The position numbers were made by a program, and so were the translations under genes. Shown piece by piece: positions 18,675 through 30,967 of a DNA stretch of 33,629 nt. Position 1 is the stretch's first letter, and every line of letters starts with the position of its first letter. The notes beneath the pieces were generated by a model. It did not search any database. It was not told where the DNA came from and saw only the letters and a program-made list of their open reading frames with translations. Source of the DNA: an uncultured Gammaproteobacteria bacterium (GTDB lineage: Bacteria; Pseudomonadota; Gammaproteobacteria; Pseudomonadales; Pseudohongiellaceae); the NCBI GenBank assembly GCA_903862645.1, contig CAIOZF010000007.1:1-33629 (forward strand), in the 5' to 3' direction.

Positions 18675-19379
18675 TCAGTCGATGTGAATCTGATCGAAAC
18701 TGGTAACGACGGAATGAGCGGTTTTCAAACGCGCTCGCTCCGGATCAAGTGAAGTATCCTGGGGTCGAATGACCCAGGTTGTACGCATCCCCGCCTCAGC
18801 AGCCGCATCCAGCTCCTGCCTGTCATCGGAAATAAACAGAATATTATTTGCCGGTAACGCGATCGCAGCGGCAATACTGCGATAGGTCGCACTGTCTTGC
18901 CGGGACCCCATCGCGCTATCGAAGTAGCCGGAGAACAGCAGGCGCATGTCGCCGGAGTCAGAGTAGCGCAAGAACAGTTGCTGTGCCTTCACCGAACCAT
19001 AGGAGAACACGTAGAGATTGCGTTCTTCCTGCTGCCAGCGTTGTAATACATCAGGCACGTCCGGATAGACATGTGCGAGAAACAGTCCCTGTTTATAGCC
19101 CTTCTCCCAGATCATGCCCTGCAGTGTCTTCAGCTCGGGGTTCTTCTCATCGTCACGAATCCACTGCTGCAGCAGGCGGATCAAGCCTTCAACATTGTGC
19201 AACGGGATGCCAGTATGTTCACTGAGCCGCACCAGCACGCGCATCACATCACGCTCTTCATGGTGCTCGCGCAGGAAGGGAGCGATGTATTTTAGCGAAT
19301 ACGGATAGAGGACATTCTGCACAAAACCGATACCAGTGGTGGTACCTTCAATGTCCATAATAATGGCTGCAATCTTCAT
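18675..19379 (-). CDS. mtnC: Enolase-phosphatase E1 MtnC (methionine salvage)
   Basis: HAD-family enzyme of the methionine salvage pathway. It enolises and then dephosphorylates 2,3-diketo-5-methylthiopentyl-1-phosphate. It has 234 residues from ATG 19379, which follows GGAG. The nucleophile motif is IIMDIEGTTT (D9, E11). Then VLYPYSLKYIAPFLREH, the second motif VFSYGSVKAQQLFLRYSDSGD and the last motif ILFISDDRQELDAAAEAGMRT follow, all typical. The frame is open well upstream (to 19595), but that part overlaps rlmI and has no homology. The usual partners mtnB and mtnD are not beside it. Confidence 0.94.
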   Translation of the reverse strand: MKIAAIIMDIEGTTTGIGFVQNVLYPYSLKYIAPFLREHHEERDVMRVLVRLSEHTGIPLHNVEGLIRLLQQWIRDDEKNPELKTLQGMIWEKGYKQGLFLAHVYPDVPDVLQRWQQEERNLYVFSYGSVKAQQLFLRYSDSGDMRLLFSGYFDSAMGSRQDSATYRSIAAAIALPANNILFISDDRQELDAAAEAGMRTTWVIRPQDTSLDPERARLKTAHSVVTSFDQIHID

Positions 19380-19420
19380 CAACTCTCCAATTTTAGCTGC
19401 GCCACAATTATAGCCCGGAT

Positions 19421-20623
19421 TCAATCCAGCCTGCACACCAGTCCCTTTAGATAGAGACTCTCGGGGAACGGCAGTCCCACCGGATGGTCCGCCGCCTGAT
19501 GCAGATAGTACTGAATCTGTCCCTGTCGTCCGGCATCCAGCACGGCGTCCGCTGTAATCTTCTGAAATAGTGGCAGATCGATGGCACCCGAACAAGAGAA
19601 CGTTACCAGCAGCCCATCAGGATTGAGCAAAGCTGCCGCTTGCAAAGCGACATCCTTATAGGCGCGCGCGGCGCGCTGGAATTGCGCTTTGGTTTCTGCA
19701 AACTTGGGTGGATCAAGCACGATGAGATCGAAGTGGCGCTGGGCCTGCTTGAACTCGCGCAGGATCTCGAACACATTGGCATTGGTTAACGTGTATTGAG
19801 CAGGAGCAAACCCATTGCGCCGGAAATTTTCCTGCGCCAATTCCAGCGAGGGAGCGGATGAATCGATGTTCACCACATGACTAGCCCCACCCTGCAGAGC
19901 GGCGATGCCGAACCCGCCGGTGTAACAGAAACAGTTCAGCACGCTGCGACCCTGCGATAACTGACGCACGCGCTCACGATTATCGAATTGATCCAGATAA
20001 AAACCTGTCTTGTGTCCGTGCGCAATGCTAAGTGCGTACAACCTGCCCTGTTCGTTGATCTCGACCAGCGTCGGTGGTTCCTCACCCCACAACAGACCCT
20101 GCGCCGGTTCCAGTCCCTCGCGGGCACGCACGGCTGCGTCGGAGCGTTCATAGATGCCTTTGCACGGCACCAGCGCATGCAAGTGGGCCACGAGCTCGGC
20201 TTTCCATTTCTCCACACCTGCAAACAGAAACTGGCAGACTAGAAAGTCACCGTAACGATCGACGATCAGGCCCGGCAGGTCATCGGATTCGCCATACACC
20301 AAGCGGCAACCAGTGCGCTGGGGATCGTTGAGCAGTGCCTGCCGTCGGGCCACTGCACGCTGCAGGCGTCCATACAGGAATGCCGAATCGATCGGGCCCT
20401 CATCATCGCCAAAAGTCCACATTCGGGCACGGATCTGGGAGCTGGGTGAATAGGCAGCCAGGCCCAGCAGTTTGCCTTTGGCATCCACCACGCGCACCGT
20501 ATCACCGGAATCGGCACTGCCCGACATGCGTTCGATGGCACCGGAAAACACCCAGGGGTGACGACGCAACAGGGAGGACTCCCGGCCTTTATTGAGATGC
20601 AGTGTTTTCACAAGCGTTTTCAT
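19421..20623 (-). CDS. rlmI: 23S rRNA (cytosine-C5) methyltransferase RlmI
   Basis: Methylates C1962 of 23S rRNA in E. coli, using SAM. It has 400 residues from ATG 20623; a TTG three codons earlier is possible. An N-terminal PUA-type domain is seen (KGRESSLLRRHPWVFSGAIERM, SPSSQIRARMWTF), followed by the bridging region RLVYGESDDLPGLIVDRYGDFLV. The Rossmann methylase has NCFCYTGGFGIAAL for SAM, VLDPPKFAE, and TFSCSGAI with the catalytic cysteine. The end LPFPESLYLKGLVCRL matches. It lies between cmoM and mtnC on the same strand, in one apparent operon. Confidence 0.95.
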   Translation of the reverse strand: MKTLVKTLHLNKGRESSLLRRHPWVFSGAIERMSGSADSGDTVRVVDAKGKLLGLAAYSPSSQIRARMWTFGDDEGPIDSAFLYGRLQRAVARRQALLNDPQRTGCRLVYGESDDLPGLIVDRYGDFLVCQFLFAGVEKWKAELVAHLHALVPCKGIYERSDAAVRAREGLEPAQGLLWGEEPPTLVEINEQGRLYALSIAHGHKTGFYLDQFDNRERVRQLSQGRSVLNCFCYTGGFGIAALQGGASHVVNIDSSAPSLELAQENFRRNGFAPAQYTLTNANVFEILREFKQAQRHFDLIVLDPPKFAETKAQFQRAARAYKDVALQAAALLNPDGLLVTFSCSGAIDLPLFQKITADAVLDAGRQGQIQYYLHQAADHPVGLPFPESLYLKGLVCRLD

Positions 20624-20692
20624 GAGCTCCAAAATACAAAAGGGATCAATGGGTGAGACGAGGCCCGTATTCTAACCGTTTTAACGCGCTGC

Positions 20693-21526
20693 TCAAAGCC
20701 GCGTGGCCAGAACGTGCTGGTAACGACCCAGTGAACGGTAGGGCTCCTGACGGGACAGCTCCAGTTCGAGCGCCACCAGTTCGTGCTCCGGCATCGCACG
20801 CCCCTCCGGCGTCAGCAGTAGATCATGAAACACGCGGATACCGCTGTTGCAGAGAATCTGCCAGTGATCCTGTGCCAGCCATGCCAGTACCTGCGAAGGC
20901 TCCAACGGTCGTGTGGGTGTCAGACTGCCGGCACTGGGTACGAAACGGTCGTCGAGAATCGGTGAACGCTTGCCGCGCAACAGATTCTTCATCACCATGC
21001 CGTGACGATTATAGAACGTCAGGGACAGATAACCGCCGTGTCTCACCATGGGCAGCAATGCCTGCATCAGCCCCTCCTGATCAGCCACCCACTCCAGCAC
21101 GGAATGGCACAGCACCAGATCGAAGGCCGGGCGCTTGCCGGATTGCGCATCTTCTGACATCTGCTGCACTGCACCATGGACAAACTCTACCGACGTGAGG
21201 CCGAGGACCACGGCTTGCTCATGCGCCAACTTCAACATCTCGGTGGAGATGTCGCAGAGCGTCAGCTGATGCCCGCACGCCGCCAGTTGCAGACCGAACT
21301 GCCCCTGCCCGCCCCCCGCATCCAGAATGCGCAACGGCATATGATCCGCATCACAGGGCTGTAGACAGGTGGGAAGAAATTCATCGAAATCGCGGCGCAG
21401 CACGGCCAGACGTAGCGCTCCCTTTAGTCCGCCATAGACGTTGCGGGCAAAGCGAGGCGCCAGGTCATCGAAATTGCGATCGCTGTTCAGACAGACTGGC
21501 GTGCGCTGGCGAGGCTTGGCCGTCAT
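20693..21526 (-). CDS. cmoM: tRNA 5-carboxymethoxyuridine methyltransferase CmoM
   Basis: Class I methylase that turns cmo5U at the tRNA wobble position into its methyl ester (mcmo5U). It has 277 residues. The family start DRNFDDLAPRFARNVYGGLKG is clear. The SAM loop is ILDAGGGQGQFGLQLA, then LCDISTEMLKLA, and DLVLCHSVLEWVAD. It ends SLGRYQHVLATRL. Its ATG follows the stop of the M16 protease gene with no gap, so translation is probably coupled. With RlmI next to it, the pair is an RNA-modification cluster. Confidence 0.93.
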   Translation of the reverse strand: MTAKPRQRTPVCLNSDRNFDDLAPRFARNVYGGLKGALRLAVLRRDFDEFLPTCLQPCDADHMPLRILDAGGGQGQFGLQLAACGHQLTLCDISTEMLKLAHEQAVVLGLTSVEFVHGAVQQMSEDAQSGKRPAFDLVLCHSVLEWVADQEGLMQALLPMVRHGGYLSLTFYNRHGMVMKNLLRGKRSPILDDRFVPSAGSLTPTRPLEPSQVLAWLAQDHWQILCNSGIRVFHDLLLTPEGRAMPEHELVALELELSRQEPYRSLGRYQHVLATRL

Positions 21527-24436
21527 TCAGTTAACCACGGCGCCAGTGGTGTCCAGCTCCACGATCGGGTAACCGAGCTCGGCCAATGACTCGCCGATGA
21601 CGGCCTTGTCACCGACTACCAGTATCAGCATGCGGCCCACTGGCAGATTTTCTCGCGCCAGTGCGTTGATCTCATCCTGTGTAATAGTGTTGATGATCTC
21701 GCTCTGTCGGGTCACGAAGTCAGCGTCGAGTTCGTAGTCGATAATGTCGCCCAGGAACACTGCCTTCTGGCCGGGAGTTTCGTAATTGAGTGCATCATTC
21801 TGGCCAACGGCCGCACGCATGAAACTCAATTCCTCGGCGCTAATGCCGTTGTCGCGGAAAGTGGAGATCTCGTTGATGAACTGACGCACGGAGTCGGCGC
21901 TGCTGTCCATGCGCACGCTCGCCGAAGCGCTGAACGGACCGGGATAACGGGTGCTGGAGAAAGCACTCCTAGCACCATAGGTATACCCCTTATCCTCACG
22001 CAGATTGAGATTGATGCGACTGCTGAAGGCGCCACCCAGCACATAGTTCATCAATGAGCTCTTGAAGTATTCACCGGTGGCATCGTAAGGCATTTCGGTC
22101 ACGTAGCCGATGCGAATCTCGGATTGTGCTGCACCGGGTTTATCCACCAGATACAACGTGTTAGAGGCTATCAACGGCAAGACAGGCTGTTCGCGCAGAG
22201 TCACCGCTGCGGGCCGCAAACCATCGAGGAATGCCAGTCCCGGCATCACTTGTGATTGCTCGACGGCTCCGACTACCACGATCTGCAACGCCGGCGTCGC
22301 CAGACTGCTACTTGCGAACGCCTCGATATCGGCCAGTGTGATCGCTTCCAATGTCTCGACACGCCCGTCCACCGGCACTGCAAAACTGTGCTCCTCGCCA
22401 TACAACAGTTTTGAGAACACTTCGCTGGCAATCGCGTTGGGCTGTTCGCGGTTAGCCTGCAGTGACTCGATCTGCTGACGACGCAGACGATCGAGATTTT
22501 CCTGTGTGAACGCCGGCTGCAGCAGTCGCTGTTCCAGCAGATCCATTGTGGCTTGGAGATTGCGGCTGAGACTGTTCACGGTCACGGTCATCCGCTCGCG
22601 CCCGGCACTGACATTGATGCGACTGCCCAGCTTCTGCAGTTCCACCTCGAATTGCTCGGCACTCAGTTGTGCCGTGCCCTCATTCAGCATCGACGCAGTC
22701 AAGCGGGCCAGACCATAATTCTCTGGGGTATTGAGCAGGTGCCCGCCCCCAAAGCTCAGTCTCAGGGTGACGGTCGGAATCTCGTTGCTGACGGTACCGA
22801 TGATCTGTGCGCCATTGGCAAGTTGTTCGCGCCAGAATGGTGGCACTGGCACCAGTGGTGCCTGCCCTGCGCCGGGGCGCGTGGCACGATCAAAACTGTC
22901 TACGACTGGACGCGGTTCGAGATCCTCCAGTGATGATTCGGTTACGCGCAGTGCAGGGGTTGGCTCGAAGTTGTCAGGACTGGTCTGTGCATCGGGCGCA
23001 TCGCGAGTCAGCACACTCAGCAGCACGGCGGGCTTGCCGGCAAGGTACTGATTGAAGACCCGTAGCACGTCTTCTCTGGTCAGTGCGCGCAGGGCTGCGA
23101 TCTCCTGAGGCAGATAGTCTGGGTTATCGAGCAAATAGTCATACAGCGCCAGACGCGAAGCTTTGCCCTGCACACTTTCCAGACCATTGATCAGCGAAGC
23201 CTCGGTCTGGCCCTTGAAGGTCGCGAGATCCTCATCCGTAATGGATTCGGCATTGAAGCCGGCGAGGATGGCGCGAATGTCGGTCTCGAACTGCGCCAGA
23301 TCCGCGCCGGGGAAGGCCTGTACTTCCAGACTGAACATGCCGCCCAACTCCTGCGCACTGTTGGAGGCGCTGGCATCAATGGCGCGATTGCTGAGGACGA
23401 ACTGTTGATAGAACAACGAGTTCCTGCCGCCACCGATGATATCCGCCAGCGCCGCGAGTGGCACGCGATCCGGGTGCGAATACGGCACCGAGGGATAGGC
23501 AAGAATCAACAGCGGGAAACGAATGTTCTGGTCGACGTAGGAGACATAGCGATCCTGATCAAGCGCAACTGACACCGGTTGCGCACGCTCCACGACCGGA
23601 CCCGCCGGAACGCCTCCGAAGTATTTCTCGATCAGCGCCAGAGTGCTGGCCGCTTCCAGATTACCGGCCACAATCAGCGTGGCATTGTTCGGCCCGTACC
23701 AACGCAGGAAGAAGTGACGAAGGTCATCCAGCGTGGCGGCATCCAGGTCCTCCTGGTAGCCGATCACGGGCCAGGAATAGGCATGGCCCGACGGATACAG
23801 CGCCGCAGTCAATTCCTCGTAGACGCGTCCGTAGGGACGATTCTCGACATTCTGTCCGCGCTCGTTTTTTACAGTGGAACGCTGGATCTCGAATTTCTCC
23901 TGAGTCACCGCCTCCAGCAGGAAGCCCATACGATCGGCCTCCAACCAGAGAATGGTTTCCAGCTGATTGCTCGGCACAGTCTGGAAGTAATTGGTGCGGT
24001 CAGTGCTGGTGGAGCCATTCAACGAACCACCCGCCTCCGTGACAATCTGAAAGTGTTCATCGTCGCCGACGTGTGCCGAGCCCTGAAACATCATATGTTC
24101 GAAGAAATGTGCAAATCCCGAGCGCTGCGCTTCCTCTCGGGCCGAGCCCACGTGATAGGTGATGTTGACGTGCACCAGAGGATCGGAGTCGTCCTCATGC
24201 AGCAACACGGTCAGGCCATTGGCGTAGACGAATTTCTTGTAGGGAATGACGATGTCATCGCCGTTGCCGGTAACCGTCTCAACCAGCTCGTAGCCCGCCG
24301 GTGCCGCCGCGACCTGACCCGCTGACTGTGTTTTTCTGGTACTGTCGGAGGCGTTGTTTGCCGAATTGTCAGAGGCGTTGTCGGAGCAGCCGACCAGCAG
24401 CACTGCGCTGATAACAAGGCTAGAAAGGCGAATCAT
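21527..24436 (-). CDS. Lipoprotein zinc protease, two-lobed M16 family
   Basis: Probably a periplasmic, membrane-anchored peptidase that degrades peptides. It has 969 residues. A signal peptide with lipobox LLVGC puts the lipidated cysteine at C17. A linker rich in Asn and Ser follows to about residue 45. The first lobe has the inverted zinc motif HFFEH (H110, E113, H114) with a distal glutamate in KNERGQ (E192). A second, inactive M16 lobe begins near 530 (REQLANGAQIIGTV) and has the usual YTYGARSAFS. This is a pitrilysin-like two-domain arrangement in one chain. GAGGAA precedes the ATG. First of a close M16-cmoM pair. Confidence 0.93.
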   Translation of the reverse strand: MIRLSSLVISAVLLVGCSDNASDNSANNASDSTRKTQSAGQVAAAPAGYELVETVTGNGDDIVIPYKKFVYANGLTVLLHEDDSDPLVHVNITYHVGSAREEAQRSGFAHFFEHMMFQGSAHVGDDEHFQIVTEAGGSLNGSTSTDRTNYFQTVPSNQLETILWLEADRMGFLLEAVTQEKFEIQRSTVKNERGQNVENRPYGRVYEELTAALYPSGHAYSWPVIGYQEDLDAATLDDLRHFFLRWYGPNNATLIVAGNLEAASTLALIEKYFGGVPAGPVVERAQPVSVALDQDRYVSYVDQNIRFPLLILAYPSVPYSHPDRVPLAALADIIGGGRNSLFYQQFVLSNRAIDASASNSAQELGGMFSLEVQAFPGADLAQFETDIRAILAGFNAESITDEDLATFKGQTEASLINGLESVQGKASRLALYDYLLDNPDYLPQEIAALRALTREDVLRVFNQYLAGKPAVLLSVLTRDAPDAQTSPDNFEPTPALRVTESSLEDLEPRPVVDSFDRATRPGAGQAPLVPVPPFWREQLANGAQIIGTVSNEIPTVTLRLSFGGGHLLNTPENYGLARLTASMLNEGTAQLSAEQFEVELQKLGSRINVSAGRERMTVTVNSLSRNLQATMDLLEQRLLQPAFTQENLDRLRRQQIESLQANREQPNAIASEVFSKLLYGEEHSFAVPVDGRVETLEAITLADIEAFASSSLATPALQIVVVGAVEQSQVMPGLAFLDGLRPAAVTLREQPVLPLIASNTLYLVDKPGAAQSEIRIGYVTEMPYDATGEYFKSSLMNYVLGGAFSSRINLNLREDKGYTYGARSAFSSTRYPGPFSASASVRMDSSADSVRQFINEISTFRDNGISAEELSFMRAAVGQNDALNYETPGQKAVFLGDIIDYELDADFVTRQSEIINTITQDEINALARENLPVGRMLILVVGDKAVIGESLAELGYPIVELDTTGAVVN

Positions 24437-24510
24437 GGATTCCTCGCAGGGGGTGACTGAACGTGCCGAAGTTATAGCGCTTTCTGCTGAAAAAGGCTAG
24501 AAAGTGCGGG

Positions 24511-25401
24511 TTAATCGCGGGCTGGGCCCGCTCCCACAGTTGCAGGATCATGGGTCACCAACCACAACGCCACCACTGTCAATGCGGTGCCGGCAAGCGT
24601 GGTCAGTGTAATCGGTTCACCAAACAGCACCCACGCCATCATCGCCGTCAGTGGCGGTGTCAGATACAGATAACTGGTGACGCGAGTCGCCGCCCCATCC
24701 CGGATCATCATGAATAGCAGCGTGATTGCCCCTATCGACAGCGCCAACACCGACCAGAGCAATGACGCCAGCAGCGGCAGTTGCCAGTCGATTTGCCGGG
24801 TCTCGAACATGAACATCAACGGCACACACAGCAAGGCCGAGGCACCGAACTGAATCACCGAACCAGCACGCAGATCGAAGGCAGGACAGAAACGTTTCTG
24901 GTAGAGCGTGCCGATGGTGATACTCATCAGTGCAATGCCAGCCAGAGTCAGGCTGTCGAAAGTCAGCCCAATCAGAGAAAACTTCGCCATCACCACCATC
25001 GCCACGCCGGTAAAACCCGCCAGCAACCCTGACCACTGTCGCATGGACACCTTCTCCGCCACCAGTGCCGCCAGCCAGGCGGTAATGATCGGTTGCAGCG
25101 CCATGATCAGCGCCGCCAGGCTCGCCGACATGCCGAGTTTTACCGCAGCCCACACCCCGCCTAGATAACCGGCCTGCAACAGGAGTCCGGCCAGCGCGAT
25201 ATGGCCGATCTGGGTCCATGAGGGCCATCTGGCCCGCCATAACAGGGCGATCGGCGCCATACAGATCACCACGCCCGTGAAACGCAGAAACAGGAAGGTC
25301 ATCGGTTCCGCATAGGGCATGGCATAGCGCGCAACGATGAAGCCCGTGCTCCACACGAACACGAAAATGAAGGGGATCAGGCGATGAGCAGATGCTGGCA
25401 T
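24511..25401 (-). CDS. EamA/DMT-family membrane transporter
   Basis: Ten-helix drug/metabolite transporter of 296 residues with two EamA repeats. The N-terminal repeat opens FIFVFVWSTGFIVARYAMP and the second about residue 150. The typical VAEKVSMRQWSGLLAGFTGVAMVV end of repeat one and the VLFGEPITLTTLAGTALTVV end of repeat two are visible. Substrate unknown. ATG 25401 has no good ribosome site. The last eight codons (VGAGPARD) are made from a REP-like palindrome, so the C-terminus may have been remodelled. It is 74 bases from the M16 gene. Confidence 0.9.
   Translation of the reverse strand: MPASAHRLIPFIFVFVWSTGFIVARYAMPYAEPMTFLFLRFTGVVICMAPIALLWRARWPSWTQIGHIALAGLLLQAGYLGGVWAAVKLGMSASLAALIMALQPIITAWLAALVAEKVSMRQWSGLLAGFTGVAMVVMAKFSLIGLTFDSLTLAGIALMSITIGTLYQKRFCPAFDLRAGSVIQFGASALLCVPLMFMFETRQIDWQLPLLASLLWSVLALSIGAITLLFMMIRDGAATRVTSYLYLTPPLTAMMAWVLFGEPITLTTLAGTALTVVALWLVTHDPATVGAGPARD
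24515..24537 (-). repeat. REP-like palindrome forming the end of the eamA coding sequence
   Basis: The minus strand reads GTGGGAGCGGGC-CCA-GCCCGCGA. This is the GTGGGAGC head followed by a perfect GCGGGC/GCCCGC stem with a three-base loop, the pattern of Pseudomonas REP elements. It encodes the last residues of EamA (VGAGPAR) before Asp and the stop. I compare with REP from memory, not by search. Confidence 0.6.
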
Positions 25402-25446
25402 GAATTTGTGTTGGATTGTCTTGCTGAGGAGGTCAAGGCCGCCATG

Positions 25447-27072
25447 CTACCCGGATACCTGTGGAAAAGCATAGAGTTCATCGACATAACGGCGCACGGC
25501 GACATCCCAGGTGAAACGACTGTCAGCGGCCGCCCGGCAGATGGCCTGCCAACGCTCGGGACTATTGACCATGGCGCAGGCCTGCCTGACCGTTGCCAGC
25601 ATGTTCTCGGCCTGCAACGCCGGCGTGTCCCCCTCAAAACCAAAACCGTTGACCTCTTGCTGCACCGTGTCGCGCAACCCGCCTACAAGATGCACGATGC
25701 ACGGGGTGCCTGCGCGCATGGCCAACATCTGACTGATGCCACAGGGTTCATAACTGCTCGGCATCAGAAAAAGATCTCCGGCACGGAATAGCTCTTCCGC
25801 CAGCTCCTCAGAGAATCCGCGCAGGTAGAGGAAGTTCTCGTGACGCGCCATGATCGAGGTGAAGAGATGCTCGTACTCTTCGTCACCACTGCCGATCATG
25901 ATGAAGACCCCATCCCCGAGATCCTCCAGCAGCCGCTCCAGCGCCGTCATTTGCGTGACAGCGGTTTTGTCCGAGTCGGTCGTCCCAACAGGTTCGCGCA
26001 ACAAGCGGCATTTCTGCCCCGTAATGCGACCCACCGAAGTCAGCGTGACAGTGATCTCGCGTCGACGCCGCCGCCACTGCATGAGGCGCAATTGTGCATA
26101 GAAATGCGCGGCAGGCACCTGCGTGCGATCACCCACCCAACTCAGCAGACAACGCTCAATCAGATCCAGCAACTGCGTTCGTGCCAGTCGAGGTGCCAAG
26201 GTGTGCTCATAATCGCAGCCGTTGAGAATGCCGATCAGGAGCCCGGCTGAGTCCAGCCTCTGCAGATCCCGCTCCAGGCCTTCGCCGCCGATGAAACCAT
26301 GTGGTAGATCGGTGGGCACGAGAATCTCCCGGGCATAGCTGGGCGACACAGCGTGCACTCTATCGGCGAGCAGGATTCCGGCGCGCATCAAATTCACACA
26401 ATCCCAATAGCGAGGGTCCTGAATACTGGAAAGATCCGGCACCAGGTCCGGAAACCAACTGTGTAGCGAGGAGCCGTCTCCGGAGAGTGGGCGCACGCCC
26501 TGCAGAGAAAGATTGTGAATGCTGAAAACCACGGGAATGCTGCGCAGGGCCTGATAATCCGTGGCGTACCGGCGCAGCACCGCAAGCAGTGCCGCATGCC
26601 AGTCGTGCAGATGCAGGACATCGACGGCACCGAGCTTGTGCGTGCGCAACAGCTCACACACCGCCACACAATACAGCGCGAACTTGTGGGCGTCGGTGGC
26701 GAAGGGACCGTAATGGTCATTGCAATAAATCGAACCGTCACCACAGGCACCGAATAAGGGATGTTCGAGCACATAATGGGTGACACCTGCCGCATTGTCT
26801 GCCGTGTCCTTGCCGGAGCTCAGCGCAGCACCGCGTGCCTCCACCCTGAAGACTTCGAGAATCTCCGGGTTTTCGCAGAAATTGACAGTGACCGTGCCCA
26901 GCAGTACCGCTGGATTTTGTCTGGCAAGAACGCCGTAACCTGGTGTGAGGACCGATACCCGATGTCCCAGCGCAGCCAATGCAAGGGGCACATCCCGAAT
27001 AACATCCCCTATGCCACCTACCTTGCCACCGATCAGTGCCCCGTTCTCGGCGGCAATCATTGCTATATGCAT
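25447..27072 (-). CDS. glgA: Glycogen synthase GlgA (GT5)
   Basis: Adds glucose from ADP-glucose to the growing alpha-1,4-glucan. It has 541 residues. The N-terminal ADP-glucose site is GGKVGGIGDVIRDVP, the KVGGIGDV form rather than enterobacterial KTGGLADV. The acceptor region LHLHDWHAALLAVL and SIHNLSLQGV is present. The C-terminal lobe shows LTSVGRITGQK, then PSSYEPCGISQMLAMRAGTPCIVHLVGGLRDTV with the catalytic glutamate. It is 24 bases from glgC and is the last of the glg cluster. A weak ribosome site precedes ATG 27072. Confidence 0.93.
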   Translation of the reverse strand: MHIAMIAAENGALIGGKVGGIGDVIRDVPLALAALGHRVSVLTPGYGVLARQNPAVLLGTVTVNFCENPEILEVFRVEARGAALSSGKDTADNAAGVTHYVLEHPLFGACGDGSIYCNDHYGPFATDAHKFALYCVAVCELLRTHKLGAVDVLHLHDWHAALLAVLRRYATDYQALRSIPVVFSIHNLSLQGVRPLSGDGSSLHSWFPDLVPDLSSIQDPRYWDCVNLMRAGILLADRVHAVSPSYAREILVPTDLPHGFIGGEGLERDLQRLDSAGLLIGILNGCDYEHTLAPRLARTQLLDLIERCLLSWVGDRTQVPAAHFYAQLRLMQWRRRRREITVTLTSVGRITGQKCRLLREPVGTTDSDKTAVTQMTALERLLEDLGDGVFIMIGSGDEEYEHLFTSIMARHENFLYLRGFSEELAEELFRAGDLFLMPSSYEPCGISQMLAMRAGTPCIVHLVGGLRDTVQQEVNGFGFEGDTPALQAENMLATVRQACAMVNSPERWQAICRAAADSRFTWDVAVRRYVDELYAFPQVSG

Positions 27073-27096
27073 GCGTTTGTTCTCAAAAACAGGGGC

Positions 27097-28362
27097 TCAA
27101 ATGCCACCCACCGACTGCCCCAGCATTTCCCGTGTCACCAGCGTGACCCCCTTGGGCGTTACACGAAATCCATTCTTCACGTCCTGCGTGGCGTCGTAAC
27201 CGATCACGCTCCCTTCGGGAATCGTGCAACCGCGATCGATGATCACCTTGCGCAACTTGCAGTGACGCTTGATGACCACGTCCGGCAGGATTACCGCCTC
27301 TTCGATAGTCGAATAGGAATGGACGCGCACGTTGGAAAAGAGCAGCGATTTTCGCACCGTTGAGCCAGAAATAATACAGCCGCCTGACACCATGGAGTCG
27401 ATCGCAGCACCGCGTCTGTCATCATCGTCGAACACAAATTTGGCAGGCGGCAGCTGCTCCTGAAAGGTCCAGATCGGCCAACGCGGATCGTAGAGGTTAA
27501 GGGGCGGCGAAGGCTCCACCAGCTCCATATTTGCCAGCCAGTAGGAATCCAGATTGCCCACGTCGCGCCAATAGGCCTTCTGATTTGCACTAGGGTCCAC
27601 GAAGCGATAGGCGAAGACTTTATGATCCGCGATGATCGAGGGAATGATGTTCTTGCCGAAATCATGGTCCGACCCGTCGTTCTTAGCGTCGCGGCGCAGT
27701 TGCTCGAACAGGAATTCGGTCTTGAAGACATAGTTGCCCATCGACGCCAGGCACAGCTCCGGACTGTCCGGCACAGGTTGTGGATGCTCGGGTTTCTCCT
27801 GAAATCCGAGTATGCGGTGATCACGGTCAACACTCATTACACCGAAGTTGCCTGCCGCTTCCGCCAGAGGCACCTCCATGCACGACACCGTCATGTCAGT
27901 ATCGTGTTCGGCATGAAAAGCCAGCATCTCACCATAGTCCTGCCGATAGATGTGATCGCCAGAGAGGACCATCACATACTCGGGAATTTCGCCACGGATG
28001 ATGTCGATGTTTTGAAAAACAGCATCGGCCGTACCCATATACCAATTGTTAGACTGACGCTGAGAGGCTGGCAGAATCTCTACGCCCTCCCCCAGCTCTT
28101 TCTTGAAGTGCCCCCAGCCGCGCACCAGATGTTTGATCAGCGAATGTGCCTTGTATTGCGTCACCAACCCTACACGCCGCACCCCGGAATTGATGCAATT
28201 GGACAGCGGAAAGTCGATGATCCGGAACTTGCCACCAAAGAACACAGCAGGCTTGGCGCGCCAGTCGGTCAGCTCGTGCAGACGCGAACCACGTCCGCCT
28301 GCCAGGATCAGCGCATAGGTATTGCGGGTTAGTTTACTGACATAGCGTGGTCCTGTTTCCAT
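27097..28362 (-). CDS. glgC: Glucose-1-phosphate adenylyltransferase GlgC
   Basis: Makes ADP-glucose from glucose-1-phosphate and ATP, the committed step of glycogen synthesis. It has 421 residues from ATG 28362, eight bases after AAGAGG; a GTG three codons earlier is a weaker choice. Motifs: [16 protein letters not shown] (nucleotide loop), [40 protein letters not shown], and FQEKPEHP (glucose-1-phosphate lysine region). [12 protein letters not shown] and the left-handed beta-helix end [10 protein letters not shown] and [18 protein letters not shown] follow. It lies between glgP and glgA. Confidence 0.96.
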   Translation of the reverse strand: METGPRYVSKLTRNTYALILAGGRGSRLHELTDWRAKPAVFFGGKFRIIDFPLSNCINSGVRRVGLVTQYKAHSLIKHLVRGWGHFKKELGEGVEILPASQRQSNNWYMGTADAVFQNIDIIRGEIPEYVMVLSGDHIYRQDYGEMLAFHAEHDTDMTVSCMEVPLAEAAGNFGVMSVDRDHRILGFQEKPEHPQPVPDSPELCLASMGNYVFKTEFLFEQLRRDAKNDGSDHDFGKNIIPSIIADHKVFAYRFVDPSANQKAYWRDVGNLDSYWLANMELVEPSPPLNLYDPRWPIWTFQEQLPPAKFVFDDDDRRGAAIDSMVSGGCIISGSTVRKSLLFSNVRVHSYSTIEEAVILPDVVIKRHCKLRKVIIDRGCTIPEGSVIGYDATQDVKNGFRVTPKGVTLVTREMLGQSVGGI

Positions 28363-28414
28363 TGTAAACACCTCTTGATTGAGATAGCCGTTTTAGTTCT
28401 TGAGCGTCGTGGTT

Positions 28415-30904
<2,490 letters not shown>

Positions 30905-30967
30905 GACGAAAACCTCTGCTGTTGTTGACGCTGTTTTTGAAAATACGGGTGAGTCAGCCACTGCCAA

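Noticed and set aside
27622-28332. 236-codon plus-strand frame opposite glgC
   Set aside because: It is the antisense shadow of a clearly identified glgC; the composition is His/Gln/Arg-rich and no motif is seen.
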